Notes: generated by a model from the sequence alone, not told the origin. Counted from the stretch's first letter, positions 7,896 through 15,387 are shown. The stretch: 15,764 nucleotides of DNA from Methanoculleus marisnigri (GCA_002503885.1 DASQ01000106.1:1-15764), one strand, 5' to 3'. Numbers and translations: made by a program.

Positions 7896-7954
7896 CACCC
7901 GTTGCCGATGTTCCTTCACCAGAAATCCGGAGGAGCGTGACTGGAGTGCAGCAG

Positions 7955-8671
7955 ATGATCGAGGCTAACGGCCTCACGAAGGATTACGGCAGCGTCACCG
8001 CGGTGAACAGGGTATCGTTCTCTGTCGCAGAGGGGGAGCTCTTCGGCCTGCTCGGGCCGAACGGCTCGGGGAAGACGACGATGATCCGGATGCTGACCGG
8101 GCAGGTCAGACCGACGTCCGGGTCAGCCCGGGTGATGGGGCTCGATGCGGCGAAAGACCCCATCGGGGTCCGGAAGCTCGTCGGGATCATCCCCGAGCAG
8201 GAGACACCGCCGAGTTTCCTCACCGCGGAGGAGTACCTCCACTTCGTGGCCAGCATCCGGAACCTCGACCGCGTCGACGAGCGGTGCGATCGCTGGTTCG
8301 ATCTCCTGGAGTTTCAGGATAAACGGGACGTCCTCTGCAAGGACCTCTCGCGGGGCACCCGGCAGAAACTGATGTTCGCACAGGCTTTTCTTCACGAGCC
8401 GCGACTCGCCCTCATCGACGAACCGCTGATCAACCTGGACCCCATCATGCAGCGGACGGTCAAAGACTTCCTGCAGAGTTACGTCCGTGACGGCGGGACC
8501 GTCTTCTTCTCCACCCACATCCTCGAGATCGCCGAGGAGATCTGCGACAGGATCGGGATCATCCACAACGGCAGGCTCCTTCATTCCGGCCCCATCGAAG
8601 ACCTCACCGGGTCCGGCCGGCACCTGGAACCCTTCTTCCTCGACCTGGTACGGGGCGATACCGGTGCCTGA
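7955..8671 (+). CDS. ABC transporter ATP-binding protein
   Basis: This 238-residue ATPase drives the permease encoded next. From the chosen ATG: Walker A GPNGSGKT (34-41), Q-loop Gln82 (IIPEQE), a signature LSRGT (131-135) in place of the canonical LSGGQ, Walker B ALIDEP (152-157) and switch His188 (FFSTHIL). The length and the C-terminal pattern match single-domain ATPases of ABC-2-type exporters. ATG 7955 starts MIEANGLTKDYG, the usual family beginning, with GGAG eight bases before it. GTG 7937, three bases after GGAGG, would add six residues and is possible. The stop overlaps the permease GTG by eight bases, so the two are coupled. The substrate is unknown; export of a lipid, drug or peptide, or membrane-protein maintenance, would fit the family. 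Confidence 0.9.
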   Translation: MIEANGLTKDYGSVTAVNRVSFSVAEGELFGLLGPNGSGKTTMIRMLTGQVRPTSGSARVMGLDAAKDPIGVRKLVGIIPEQETPPSFLTAEEYLHFVASIRNLDRVDERCDRWFDLLEFQDKRDVLCKDLSRGTRQKLMFAQAFLHEPRLALIDEPLINLDPIMQRTVKDFLQSYVRDGGTVFFSTHILEIAEEICDRIGIIHNGRLLHSGPIEDLTGSGRHLEPFFLDLVRGDTGA

Positions 8672-10070
8672 CCTCTTCCTCGCGATGATGAAAGAGGAGT
8701 GGCGGATCCACTCGACTATCTTCGGGAGCCTCGGGTTCGCGCTCTTCCCGGCGGTGGTCGCCTTCTTTGCCTTCCTCGGATCGCTCACCCTCCCGCTCTT
8801 CCGCGATGTGCTCCCGTACGCCGTGGTCGCGCTCCTCGCGCAGATCCTCTTTCTGCTGATGGGCGTGATGGTGGGATCGTTCGGGCTTATGGGCCGCGAG
8901 TTCATGAACCGCCGGTTCGGGCAGGCAAGCCTCGTCGCCTACGCCTCCCGGAGCCTCCCGGTCTCGGAACGGCGGATATTCGCCGCGTTCCTGGTGAAGG
9001 ATACGGTCTACTACATCCTGCTCTATGTCCTCCCCTTCGCCGTGGGGTTTGCCGCAGCAACCCCCTTCATCTCCCTCGACCCGGCCTGGGGCCTCCTTGC
9101 ATTCGTCTCCCTGACGCTCGCCTTCCTCATGGGCCTCTCTATCGTCTGCTTCCTCTCGACCCTCTACGCACACTCTGTTGCGCTCCTCGCAGGAACGGTC
9201 GTGGTGCTCGGGGTGCTCGCGCTTGCGGCGCTCCATCTCGGGGCGATCACCGTCTCCACCGCCCTCCCCCCATACGCCTTCTTCCTCGACCCGGGCCCGG
9301 GACCGCTCGCGCTCGCGCTCCTCCTCATCCTGGTCCCGTCGGCCGTATCGGTCCTCTTCGTCACCGTCGAATATCCGGACAGAACAAAACGGTTCAACAA
9401 CAGCCTCGACCCCCTCGCGGAGAGGCTCCGCGCCCTCGGGAGTGCGCACTTCATTGCCAAGGACGCGCTGGACCTGCTGCGGAGCGAGGGGGGTGCCGGG
9501 AAGGTTATCTTCTCGTTCCTCCTCCCCATCGGCCTCATCTGGGTCTGCCTCCAGGTCCTGATCCGGTTCATCCCGGGGATCGATCCCCTCGTGGTCTTTG
9601 CGGTCCTCCTCGGGGTGATATCGGCCACCATCTACAACTGGCTGACCGAGTTCGACTCCTTCTCGTCCTACACCTTCCTGCCGGTGGCGGTATCGGAAGT
9701 GATCGACAGCAAACTGAAGAGCTACGGCCTCCTCGGCCTCCTCCCGGTCGCAGTGCTCGTGCTCGCGGCGGCGACCTCCGGCGGGGCGGGGACCTTCCTC
9801 CCGGCCCTTGCCGCGTTCCTCTCGGTCTCGGCCTACACCCTCGCGGTGACGGTCTACCTCACCGGCCTTTACCCGAACGTAATGCTTTATTCCGCCGGGG
9901 TCTTCCTCCGCTACCTGCTGGCGATAAGCCCGGCGCTCCTGCTCCTGATCTTCGCCTCGATCCTCGACCCGGCATACGCATTCGGGAGCCTCCTCCTCAT
10001 AGTGCCGGCGGTGCTCCTCCTCTCCCGCGGGCGGGTGAAGTGGCAGGCGTGGGAGATGCCGGGGTACTGA
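8664..10070 (+). CDS. ABC transporter permease, about 12 membrane segments
   Basis: This 468-residue, very hydrophobic protein has about six membrane segments in each half (roughly 18-40, 50-75, 113-135, 141-165, 170-195, 212-233, then 280-300, 308-325, 355-375, 378-400, 415-437, 440-457). They are separated by a charged cytoplasmic loop near residues 240-275 (EYPDRTKRFNNSLDPLAERL). This suggests a fused double-length permease, so one copy plus two ATPase subunits could make the transporter. The start is taken as GTG 8664, overlapping the ATPase stop by eight bases; ATG 8685 would shorten it by seven residues and still keep the first segment. I see no substrate-specific motif. The long antisense frame on the other strand is a product of high GC. 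Confidence 0.88.
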   Translation: MPDLFLAMMKEEWRIHSTIFGSLGFALFPAVVAFFAFLGSLTLPLFRDVLPYAVVALLAQILFLLMGVMVGSFGLMGREFMNRRFGQASLVAYASRSLPVSERRIFAAFLVKDTVYYILLYVLPFAVGFAAATPFISLDPAWGLLAFVSLTLAFLMGLSIVCFLSTLYAHSVALLAGTVVVLGVLALAALHLGAITVSTALPPYAFFLDPGPGPLALALLLILVPSAVSVLFVTVEYPDRTKRFNNSLDPLAERLRALGSAHFIAKDALDLLRSEGGAGKVIFSFLLPIGLIWVCLQVLIRFIPGIDPLVVFAVLLGVISATIYNWLTEFDSFSSYTFLPVAVSEVIDSKLKSYGLLGLLPVAVLVLAAATSGGAGTFLPALAAFLSVSAYTLAVTVYLTGLYPNVMLYSAGVFLRYLLAISPALLLLIFASILDPAYAFGSLLLIVPAVLLLSRGRVKWQAWEMPGY

Positions 10071-10094
10071 CACTTTCACCCCCCGCACGGCGCG

Positions 10095-10104
10095 GCTTTT
10101 AAAC
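10095..10104 (+). promoter_or_regulatory. Putative TATA element for the 10131 gene
   Basis: GCTTTTAAAC lies about 32 bases before GTG 10131. It is the only AT-rich stretch between the permease stop and the next frame, and its spacing would give a leaderless start at or near that GTG. Confidence 0.4.
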
Positions 10105-10130
10105 CCCTGCGGGAGACTCCAGAACAGCAG

Positions 10131-10488
10131 GTGCGCCGCGGCCGACGAGGAGGGGAGACCCTCCCGGATCGTCGAGATCTCCCTCGATGGCCGGCGGTTC
10201 GGGGTCCGGGTCGGCGAACTCCGGCAGGCACTCGACGGACGGCGACCCGCCCGGGTCAGGTTGCTTCACGATGACCGGGGCCCGGTTCTCGGGGATACGG
10301 TCGGCCGCGCGGAGCGGTCGCGGACAGGGAAGGCGGTCGTCTTCGAGCTCGTCCCGGGGGAGCGCTACTCGGTGCCGGCGGCGGCGCTCCGGGCCGTCCT
10401 CGCCCGGGCTGCCGCTTTTGCACCCGTCTCGGCAATCCTCCCGGGGAGCATCCCGGCCGCCCGGCGGCAGGTTCCCGTCAGCGGGTAA
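10131..10488 (+). pseudogene. Unrecognised small protein, apparently frameshifted near its start
   Basis: A frame with strong G/C third positions runs from about 10150 to TAA 10486-10488. It reads RIVEISLDGRRFGVRVGELR, then RPARVRLLHDDRGPVLGDTV, then KAVVFELVPGERYSVPAAAL: a compact alpha/beta-looking protein of about 118 residues. This frame has no ATG, GTG or TTG before TTG 10261. GTG 10131, well placed after the TATA-like element at 10095, is one frame off. Deleting one G from GGGG at 10152-10155 would give a continuous protein starting MRRGRRGGRPSRIVE. A start at TTG 10261 would lose the best-organised part. The family is unknown. Its end overlaps the convergent IMPACT-family gene by 11 bases. 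Confidence 0.5.
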
Positions 10489-10822
10489 CCCCGGCGTCGC
10501 GGAACGCCCGCCCGACATTCCCCGGACCGAGGAGGACTCCGCCAAAGATCCTTGAGACCACCAGCGCGTGGCTCCCGAGGCCGCGCTTGCGGAGCAGGTC
10601 GAGAAGCACCCTCCCCGGCCGGCCGACCTCACCGTCGTTCTTGAACTCCTCCAGTGTTCCGCACCGGAGGGCGGTGCAGTGGTGGGCGGCCTTCCGGTAG
10701 GCCTCACGGTGGCCGGCAAGAACCCGGGCGACGTCCTCCGGCCTCTCCACCCGGTAGAGGTGAGCGTAGAACCGCGATCGCCGGACCTCGGTCACGGCGG
10801 CACCGAGGGGCTCTGCGGTCAC
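10478..10822 (-). CDS. IMPACT / YigZ family protein (UPF0029 domain)
   Basis: This 114-residue protein corresponds to the N-terminal domain of YigZ/IMPACT proteins without the second domain found in bacterial YigZ. Visible family elements are SRFYAHLYRV at the first strand, AAHHCTALRCG (residues 45-55; family ATHHCxAYR-like), NDGE (62-65; usual DDGEPSGTAG is changed to NDGEVGRPG), and VVSRIFGGVLLGPGNVGRAF (usual VVTRYFGGxxLGxGGLxRAY). The changed loop suggests a divergent member. IMPACT proteins act in translation-stress control in eukaryotes; the archaeal role is not known. Its GTG start overlaps the phosphatase stop as GTGA (10819-10822), so it is the last gene of a three-gene operon. Confidence 0.8.
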   Translation of the reverse strand: MTAEPLGAAVTEVRRSRFYAHLYRVERPEDVARVLAGHREAYRKAAHHCTALRCGTLEEFKNDGEVGRPGRVLLDLLRKRGLGSHALVVSRIFGGVLLGPGNVGRAFRDAGVTR

Positions 10823-11328
10823 GCGGCCACCCGCTTCCTCGTATACTCATCCCAGTGCGCCTCGAGGAACCCCCGGATACCCCGGCCGGGTTTATACGGC
10901 GGGTATATCCGGCGGTAGGCCGTCTCGGCATCGTCAAGGCTCTCCGTCGGCAGGACGTCGGTGTAGGCCGCGAGATAGAGGAGCCCGATCGCCGCCGATC
11001 GGGAGATGCCGAAGCCGCAGTGGACCAGCACCGGCCGGCCCTCGCCAAGGCACCGATCGATGAAGCGCAGGGCTGCGTCGATGGCCTCCTTCGGGACGTC
11101 GTCGGGGTTCCTCGAGTCGACCAGGTTGAGCATCAACCGGTTCCCCCGCCGGGCGACCAGGTGTTCGGGGTGGTCCGGCGGCACCGTGCCGAGGGGCGAG
11201 TAGGTGACCGCCAGGCAGTGGTAGGGGCTCCGGCAGGCGTGCACCACGCACCAGGTCTCGTGCGCCTCTACCGTAACCTCGTAGTCCTCCTGCGTCCCGA
11301 TGTACAGGTTCGGGTAGATCTCGATCAT
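10819..11328 (-). CDS. Dual-specificity protein phosphatase
   Basis: This 169-residue enzyme has the cysteine phosphatase signature HCGFGISRS, with the nucleophile Cys104 and phosphate-binding Arg110 (C-x5-R). The general acid is probably in the NLVDSRNPDD loop (Asp71 or a neighbour). It begins MIEIYPNLYIGTQEDYE, typical of dual-specificity phosphatases (output placement strand ...LYIG). ATG 11328 is preceded by GGGGGGAG. A longer in-frame extension to 11424 exists but is Arg/Ser-rich and runs into the ROK gene, so it is rejected. It lies ten bases after the ROK kinase stop and overlaps the IMPACT-family gene, so the three are probably co-transcribed. The substrate is unknown; a phosphoprotein or a phosphorylated sugar or nucleotide is possible. 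Confidence 0.88.
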   Translation of the reverse strand: MIEIYPNLYIGTQEDYEVTVEAHETWCVVHACRSPYHCLAVTYSPLGTVPPDHPEHLVARRGNRLMLNLVDSRNPDDVPKEAIDAALRFIDRCLGEGRPVLVHCGFGISRSAAIGLLYLAAYTDVLPTESLDDAETAYRRIYPPYKPGRGIRGFLEAHWDEYTRKRVAA

Positions 11329-11338
11329 GCTCCCCCCG

Positions 11339-12265
11339 TCACCGCGCCTCGAGCGCGTACGCCGCCGCCCCGAGGAGCGGTGCCTGTCCCTCGAGGCCGG
11401 AGACGACGATTCGGGGAAGGGCAAGGTAGCGGTCGATGTAAGGCTCCATGTGCCGGATCACGATATCCCCGTAGTGGAGGGCGAGCGGCCCGTCGAGCAC
11501 GATCACCTCGGGGTTGTAGGCAACGATGACGCCTGAGATCCCCCGCGCGTTCACCTCCCCGAGCGCCTCCATGAAGGCGAGGGCGACCGGATCCTCCATC
11601 CGGGCCGCCTCGAAGATCGCCCGGGTGGAACCGGCGTCGAAGGTTACCCGCCGAACGTCGTTCTCCTCCCGCCAGACCGCGAAGAACCGGGGGACGTACT
11701 TCGCCGAGGCGTAGCCCTCCCAGTGGCCGGCAAAGCCGCACCCGCAGACGAGGTTGTAGCGGGTATCGACGGGGGTGTGCCCGATCTCCCCGGCATTCCC
11801 GCTCGCTCCCAGGAGCAGACGGCCGTTCACCACCGCACCGCCGCCGATGCCCGTGGAGAGGGTGACATAGACGACGTTATCGGAGCCGCAGGCGGCACCC
11901 GCCCACCGCTCGCCGAGGACGCCGGCCCGGGCGTCGTTGATCAGGGCGACCGGCAGCCCGAACCGCTCCCGGAGCGGGCCGGTGATCTCCACGACCGGAA
12001 AGGCGATGTTCGGGGAGTTGACGACCCACCCGCGGCCGAGATCCAGGGGGCCGGCCGACGCGACGCCGATGGCCGTGGCCTGCCTTCCTTCCGGCGCCGC
12101 GAGGAGAGCCTCCACCCGGGCGGCGATCGCGGCGGTGATCACCTCCCCGGAAGGGCCCGCGGTCGGCGTCGGGACGGCGGCATGGGCCAGTACGGTCGCG
12201 TCGGAGCCTACCAGGGCGGCGCGGAGGTTGGTTCCGCCGAGGTCAACGGCAATCACGGTCGTCAT
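11339..12265 (-). CDS. ROK-family sugar kinase (glucokinase-like)
   Basis: This 308-residue kinase transfers phosphate from ATP to a hexose, probably glucose. DLGGTNLRAALV (residues 8-19) is the phosphate-binding loop, IND with catalytic Asp111, and LSTGIGGGAVVNG (136-148) the second nucleotide loop. GNAGEIGHTPVD provides Glu160 and zinc-ligand His163, and CGCGFAGHWEGYAS (174-187) supplies Cys174 and Cys176. The third cysteine of the usual bacterial CxCGxxGCxE motif is His181 here, a variant I associate with archaeal ROK kinases. ATG 12265 is preceded by AAAGGAG at good spacing; an upstream extension to 12385 is rejected because it is not family-like. It is the first gene of the operon with the phosphatase and IMPACT-family genes. 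Substrate specificity cannot be read from sequence. Confidence 0.9.
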   Translation of the reverse strand: MTTVIAVDLGGTNLRAALVGSDATVLAHAAVPTPTAGPSGEVITAAIAARVEALLAAPEGRQATAIGVASAGPLDLGRGWVVNSPNIAFPVVEITGPLRERFGLPVALINDARAGVLGERWAGAACGSDNVVYVTLSTGIGGGAVVNGRLLLGASGNAGEIGHTPVDTRYNLVCGCGFAGHWEGYASAKYVPRFFAVWREENDVRRVTFDAGSTRAIFEAARMEDPVALAFMEALGEVNARGISGVIVAYNPEVIVLDGPLALHYGDIVIRHMEPYIDRYLALPRIVVSGLEGQAPLLGAAAYALEAR

Positions 12266-12320
12266 AGGGGTCGCTCCTTTCAGGTGCGGGTGCTTCTCTT
12301 CTCGGATTACGTGAACCACC

Positions 12321-12330
12321 GGCATAAACC
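12321..12330 (-). promoter_or_regulatory. Putative TATA box of the ROK-phosphatase-IMPACT operon
   Basis: GGTTTATGCC on the minus strand lies about 58 bases before ATG 12265; initiation near 12300 would give a leader of about 35 nt that carries the AAAGGAG ribosome site. It is separate from the divergent feo promoter at 12387. Confidence 0.45.
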
Positions 12331-12386
12331 TACGCCTTCGGCCGGGGCAGCGGATCCGGGACAGGTGCCACGAGCATGGAAGCAAG

Positions 12387-12426
12387 GTATATCTACTTCC
12401 CGCACCCAGATTTAGGTATACCTAAA
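12387..12426 (+). promoter_or_regulatory. feo promoter with a perfect 16-bp palindromic operator
   Basis: GTATATCT at 12387-12394 is the likely TATA box, which puts initiation near 12415. TTTAGGTATACCTAAA at 12411-12426 is a perfect palindrome covering that point and ending one base before ATG 12428. Its TTAGG/CCTAA arms resemble operators of the DtxR/MntR family, and a DtxR-family gene ends this operon. Binding here would block initiation. The palindrome and its position are seen; the identity of the repressor is inferred. Confidence 0.7.
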
Positions 12427-12427
12427 A

Positions 12428-12670
12428 ATGATCGCCATGGAGAAGACGTTACTTGATCTGGAACCGGGCATGCGGGGAACCCTCACCCGGTTTGCAGGAA
12501 ATCCGGGCTTTGTCAGGAAACTCAGGACCATCGGTATCAGGGAAGGCAAGACCCTCACCGTCGTCGCCAGGCACCCTCTCGGCGGTCCGGTGGTGATCGA
12601 AGTAGACGGGCGGGAAGTGACGCTCGGCCGGGGAATGGCCAGAAAAGTCATCGTGGACGTGGCCGCATGA
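12428..12670 (+). CDS. feoA: Ferrous iron transport protein A
   Basis: FeoA is a small SH3-like cytoplasmic protein needed for FeoB-dependent ferrous iron uptake. This 80-residue protein has the family layout: TLLDLEPGMRGTLTRF, then LRTIGIREGKTLTVVARHP, GGPVVIEVDGREVTLGRGMA and a final beta strand (KVIVDV). ATG 12428 sits one base after the palindromic operator; ATG 12437 is an alternative and starts MEKTLLDLEPG. No clear ribosome site precedes either, so translation may be from a very short leader. The stop overlaps the feoB start as ATGA (12667-12670). Confidence 0.9.
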   Translation: MIAMEKTLLDLEPGMRGTLTRFAGNPGFVRKLRTIGIREGKTLTVVARHPLGGPVVIEVDGREVTLGRGMARKVIVDVAA

Positions 12671-14382
12671 AGACCGTCGTCCTGATGGGCAACCCGAACG
12701 TCGGGAAGAGTGGGATCTTCTCGCGGCTGACCGGGTGCCGGGTCATCACCTCGAACTATCCCGGAACCACAGTCGACGTCTCCCGCGGGAAGATGCGTCT
12801 TCTAGATACGCCGGCCGAAGTGATCGACGCTCCCGGCACCTACTCCCTCACCCCCGCCAACCCGGCCGAAGAGGTCGCCGCCGGGATCTTCGCGCAGGCG
12901 GACCTTGTCGTCAACGTCGTCGATGCGACCAACCTGGAGAGGAACCTCTACCTGACCCTCGAGACCCTGGAGCGCGGGGTCCCGGCGGCCGTCGCACTCA
13001 ACCTCTGGGACGAGGCCGGCCACAGGGGGATCACGATCGACGTCGCCAGCCTCGCGCGGCTCCTCGGGGTGCCGGTCGTCCCGACCGTGGGTCTCACCGG
13101 CCAGGGGATACGGGAACTCGTGGAGCGGCTCGGCGAGGCGCACCCCTCGGAGACGATCCGGCCCATGAGCGAAGAGGAGCGGTGGGTGGCGGTCGGCCGG
13201 ATCACCGGATCAGTGCAGACGATCACCCACCGGCACCCCACCCTCCGGGACCGGGTCGCGGAGGCAAGCATCAGGCCGCTGACCGGCCTGCCGGTAGCAC
13301 TCGCGGTCATCGCCGCCGCGTTTCTGGCGGTCAGGTGGATCGGCGAAGGGCTCATATCGCTCGTCTTCGAGCCGCTCTTCGACCTCTACACCCCGATCGT
13401 CGGACAACTCAGCGACTACCTCGGGCCGGGGCTCCTGCACGAGATCCTGATCGGGCACCTCATCGAGGGCGAGATCGACTACGTCCAGTCGATGGGTCTC
13501 CTCACGACGGGGCTGTATGTCCCGTTCGCCATGATCCTCCCCTACATCGTGGCGTTCTATCTCGTACTCTCGATCCTTGAGGATACCGGCTACCTCCCCA
13601 GGCTCGCGACGCTGACCGATACCTTCTTTCACCGGCTCGGGATGCACGGCTACGGGATCATCCCGGTCTTCCTCGGGTTCGGGTGCAACGTGCCGGGGGC
13701 CCTGGCCACCCGGGTGCTGGAGACGAAGAAGCAGCGGTTCATCGCCGCTACCCTCATGTCGCTTGCGATCCCGTGCATGGCCCAGATTGCGATGATCTTC
13801 GGGGTGCTCGGGCCGTTCGGCCTGCAGTACGTGGTGATGGTCTTTGCAACCCTCGCGCTCGTCTACGTCGCCGTGGGCCTGGTCCTGAACAGGGTGGTGC
13901 CGGGGGAGTGCCCGGAGATCTTCCTGGAGATCCCGCCCTACCGGATGCCGGACCTCCGGGTCACCGCCACGAAGACCTGGATGCGGGTGCGGGGGTTCAT
14001 CGGCGAGGCGATCCCCTACCTCTTCCTCGGCATCCTGCTCGTGAACCTGCTCTACGCGGTCGGGTTCCTCGACTGGCTGGCGGCCGTCTTCGCCCCGGTG
14101 ATGGAGACCTGGCTCGGGCTTCCCGCCGGAGCGGCCGTCGCCCTCCTGGTCGGGTTCCTCCGGAAGGACCTGGCGGTGGGGATGCTGGTGCCCCTGGGAA
14201 TGTCGCCGGAACAGCTCGTGATCGCGGTGACGATGCTGTCGGTCTACTTTCCGTGCGTGGCGACGTTCGTGGTGCTCTTGCGGGAACTCGGGGTGCGGGG
14301 GATGCTCGCCGCCGCAGGCGTGATGGTGACGACGGCGCTCCTCGTCGGGGGTGCGCTCCGGGTGGTGCTGATCGGGTTTTAG
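12667..14382 (+). CDS. feoB: Ferrous iron transporter B
   Basis: FeoB is the membrane ferrous iron transporter with an N-terminal G domain. In this 571-residue protein the G motifs are GNPNVGKS (8-15), SNYPGTTV (29-36), DAPG (54-57), NLWD (112-115) and a G5-like VGLTG (141-145). The regulatory helical region after it is short. The membrane part has two Gate-like repeats: GFGCNVPGALATR with Cys340 and AIPCMAQIA with Cys370 in the first, and YFPCVATFVVL with Cys530 in the second, the conserved cysteines proposed to line the iron path. At 571 residues it is near the small end of the family (many are 650-770), mostly from shorter loops, and no domain is missing. It is translationally coupled to feoA, and the repressor gene follows after 12 bases. 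Confidence 0.94.
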   Translation: MKTVVLMGNPNVGKSGIFSRLTGCRVITSNYPGTTVDVSRGKMRLLDTPAEVIDAPGTYSLTPANPAEEVAAGIFAQADLVVNVVDATNLERNLYLTLETLERGVPAAVALNLWDEAGHRGITIDVASLARLLGVPVVPTVGLTGQGIRELVERLGEAHPSETIRPMSEEERWVAVGRITGSVQTITHRHPTLRDRVAEASIRPLTGLPVALAVIAAAFLAVRWIGEGLISLVFEPLFDLYTPIVGQLSDYLGPGLLHEILIGHLIEGEIDYVQSMGLLTTGLYVPFAMILPYIVAFYLVLSILEDTGYLPRLATLTDTFFHRLGMHGYGIIPVFLGFGCNVPGALATRVLETKKQRFIAATLMSLAIPCMAQIAMIFGVLGPFGLQYVVMVFATLALVYVAVGLVLNRVVPGECPEIFLEIPPYRMPDLRVTATKTWMRVRGFIGEAIPYLFLGILLVNLLYAVGFLDWLAAVFAPVMETWLGLPAGAAVALLVGFLRKDLAVGMLVPLGMSPEQLVIAVTMLSVYFPCVATFVVLLRELGVRGMLAAAGVMVTTALLVGGALRVVLIGF

Positions 14383-14394
14383 GAGGGAGAAGAG

Positions 14395-14820
14395 GTGCGC
14401 AGGAAGACAAAAGAGGAGTACATTGAGATCATATGCCTGCTCGAGAAGCAGCGGGGGCGGGCGCAGACCGGTATGATCGCGGAGGCAATCGACGTGAAAC
14501 CTCCGTCGGTCACGGAGATGCTCCGGAAACTGGAACACGAGGGGCTCATCGTCTACGAGACCTATGCAGGCGCAACGCTGACCCCGACGGGGGAGGAGAT
14601 GGCCCGGGACCTCCGGAAGCGGCACCGGACGTTCGCAGACCTGCTGGAACTCCTGGGCGTCGGCGGGGAGACCGCAGAGGCCGACGCCTGCCAGTTCGAG
14701 CACCACGTGAGCCCGGAGACGCTGGAGCACCTCAGGGTCTTCTTAGCGTTCCTCAAAGAGAGCCCGGACGGTCGGCGGTGCCTCGCGGCGTTCGGGGAGT
14801 TCCGGAAGCGGCGAGGATGA
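14395..14820 (+). CDS. DtxR/MntR-family metal-dependent repressor
   Basis: This 141-residue protein has a winged-helix domain (about 1-70; KPPSVTEMLRKLEHEGLIVY is the recognition region) and a dimerisation/metal domain, with no C-terminal SH3 domain, as in MntR (about 142 residues). It aligns almost without gaps to Bacillus subtilis MntR as I recall it: Glu8 (Asp8 in MntR), Glu11, His77, Cys99 (Glu99 in MntR, Cys102 in DtxR), Glu102 and His103. The sensor is thus a mix of manganese-type and iron-type ligands. GTG 14395 follows GGAGGG with a suitable gap. As the last gene of the feo operon it probably represses it with Fe(II), or perhaps Mn(II), through the palindrome at 12411-12426. Confidence 0.9.
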   Translation: MRRKTKEEYIEIICLLEKQRGRAQTGMIAEAIDVKPPSVTEMLRKLEHEGLIVYETYAGATLTPTGEEMARDLRKRHRTFADLLELLGVGGETAEADACQFEHHVSPETLEHLRVFLAFLKESPDGRRCLAAFGEFRKRRG

Positions 14821-14834
14821 GGGCCGCTCCCGGG

Positions 14835-15074
14835 TCAGACGTCCTCCCCCACCGCCATGCAGGGATACTTCTCCCGGGGATACCTCCCCTGGACGGACTC
14901 GCGGACGAACTGCTCCCTTGATGCGGCCGCGAGGAGGTCATCGTAGACCTCTTTCGGAACGCCGGCGTAGCGGTAGGCGTCGGCGCTCTCGCAGATGATG
15001 AGGAGCGCCTTCGTTGTGGGGTCATAACCGATGGACCGTATGCCGCCGGCGCGTCCGGCTGACTGTTGAGCCAT
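14835..15074 (-). CDS. KTSC-domain protein
   Basis: This small 79-residue protein matches the KTSC domain pattern (PF13619 type): IRSIGYDPTTKALLIIC, then DAYRYAGVPKEVYDDLLAAA and FVRESVQGRYP, with the characteristic YxYxxVP core and Ile-Arg-like ending. These domains often occur alone or next to nucleic-acid-related proteins, and their role is not settled. ATG 15074 (MAQQSAGRAGG) is chosen because an upstream in-frame extension to 15182 is Arg/Ser-rich, unlike the family, and overlaps the HEPN gene. No ribosome site is seen before it. It converges on the repressor gene with a 14-base gap. Confidence 0.82.
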   Translation of the reverse strand: MAQQSAGRAGGIRSIGYDPTTKALLIICESADAYRYAGVPKEVYDDLLAAASREQFVRESVQGRYPREKYPCMAVGEDV

Positions 15075-15132
15075 AGGGGTGGGTTGTGGTCGGCGGTGGT
15101 GATAGCGGTTGCGGCGGGTACCGACGGGAGTC

Positions 15133-15387
15133 TCACCGGACCTTCTCGTAGGGATAGCGCAGCCTGATGAACTCCGATCCAAACGTGGCGATCAAACCCC
15201 TATGCGTCCGGACTGTGATACCGCGAGTGAGCAGCAGTGCTGTTGCCGCGAAGAACATGGAGTAATATGCACGGCTCGCGGAGTCCTCATAAAACCCTTC
15301 TTCCAGCAGATACCGGGCGGCAACGAGCCTCTGCTCCGATTTCCGGAGCAGCTCGTGAACCGTCGCCTTCTCATCCAACCCGGGCAC
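15133..15387 (-). pseudogene. HEPN-domain protein, C-terminally truncated
   Basis: The 84 residues match the front two thirds of a HEPN domain: LLRKSEQRLVAARYLLEEGF, then YEDSASRAYYSMFFAATALL and THRGLIATFGSEFI. The pattern of two long helices with SRAYYSMF and THRGLI is typical. Family members usually have about 120-135 residues, and the last helices are missing: the frame ends with RLRYPYEKVR and no other frame continues the family. Many HEPN proteins pair with a nucleotidyltransferase as toxin-antitoxin systems. The expected upstream gene would lie beyond the group II intron that ends six bases before the GTG 15387 start (TTG 15378 is an alternative). It is probably inactive, though a short functional form cannot be excluded. 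Confidence 0.6.

Noticed and set aside
7713..7940. 75-codon plus-strand frame before the ABC ATPase
   Set aside because: It contains the ABC promoter and ribosome site, is Gly/Arg-rich, and has no ribosome site of its own.
8604..10088. 494-codon minus-strand frame opposite the ABC permease
   Set aside because: It is extremely rich in Glu, Arg and Gly, as expected for the antisense of a hydrophobic GC-rich gene; the plus frame is a clear permease.
11329..11424. N-terminal extension of the phosphatase
   Set aside because: It overlaps the end of the ROK gene and is Arg/Ser-rich; ATG 11328 has a ribosome site and the family start.
13210..14730. 506-codon minus-strand frame opposite feoB and the repressor
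   Set aside because: It is an antisense shadow spanning two well-recognised genes.
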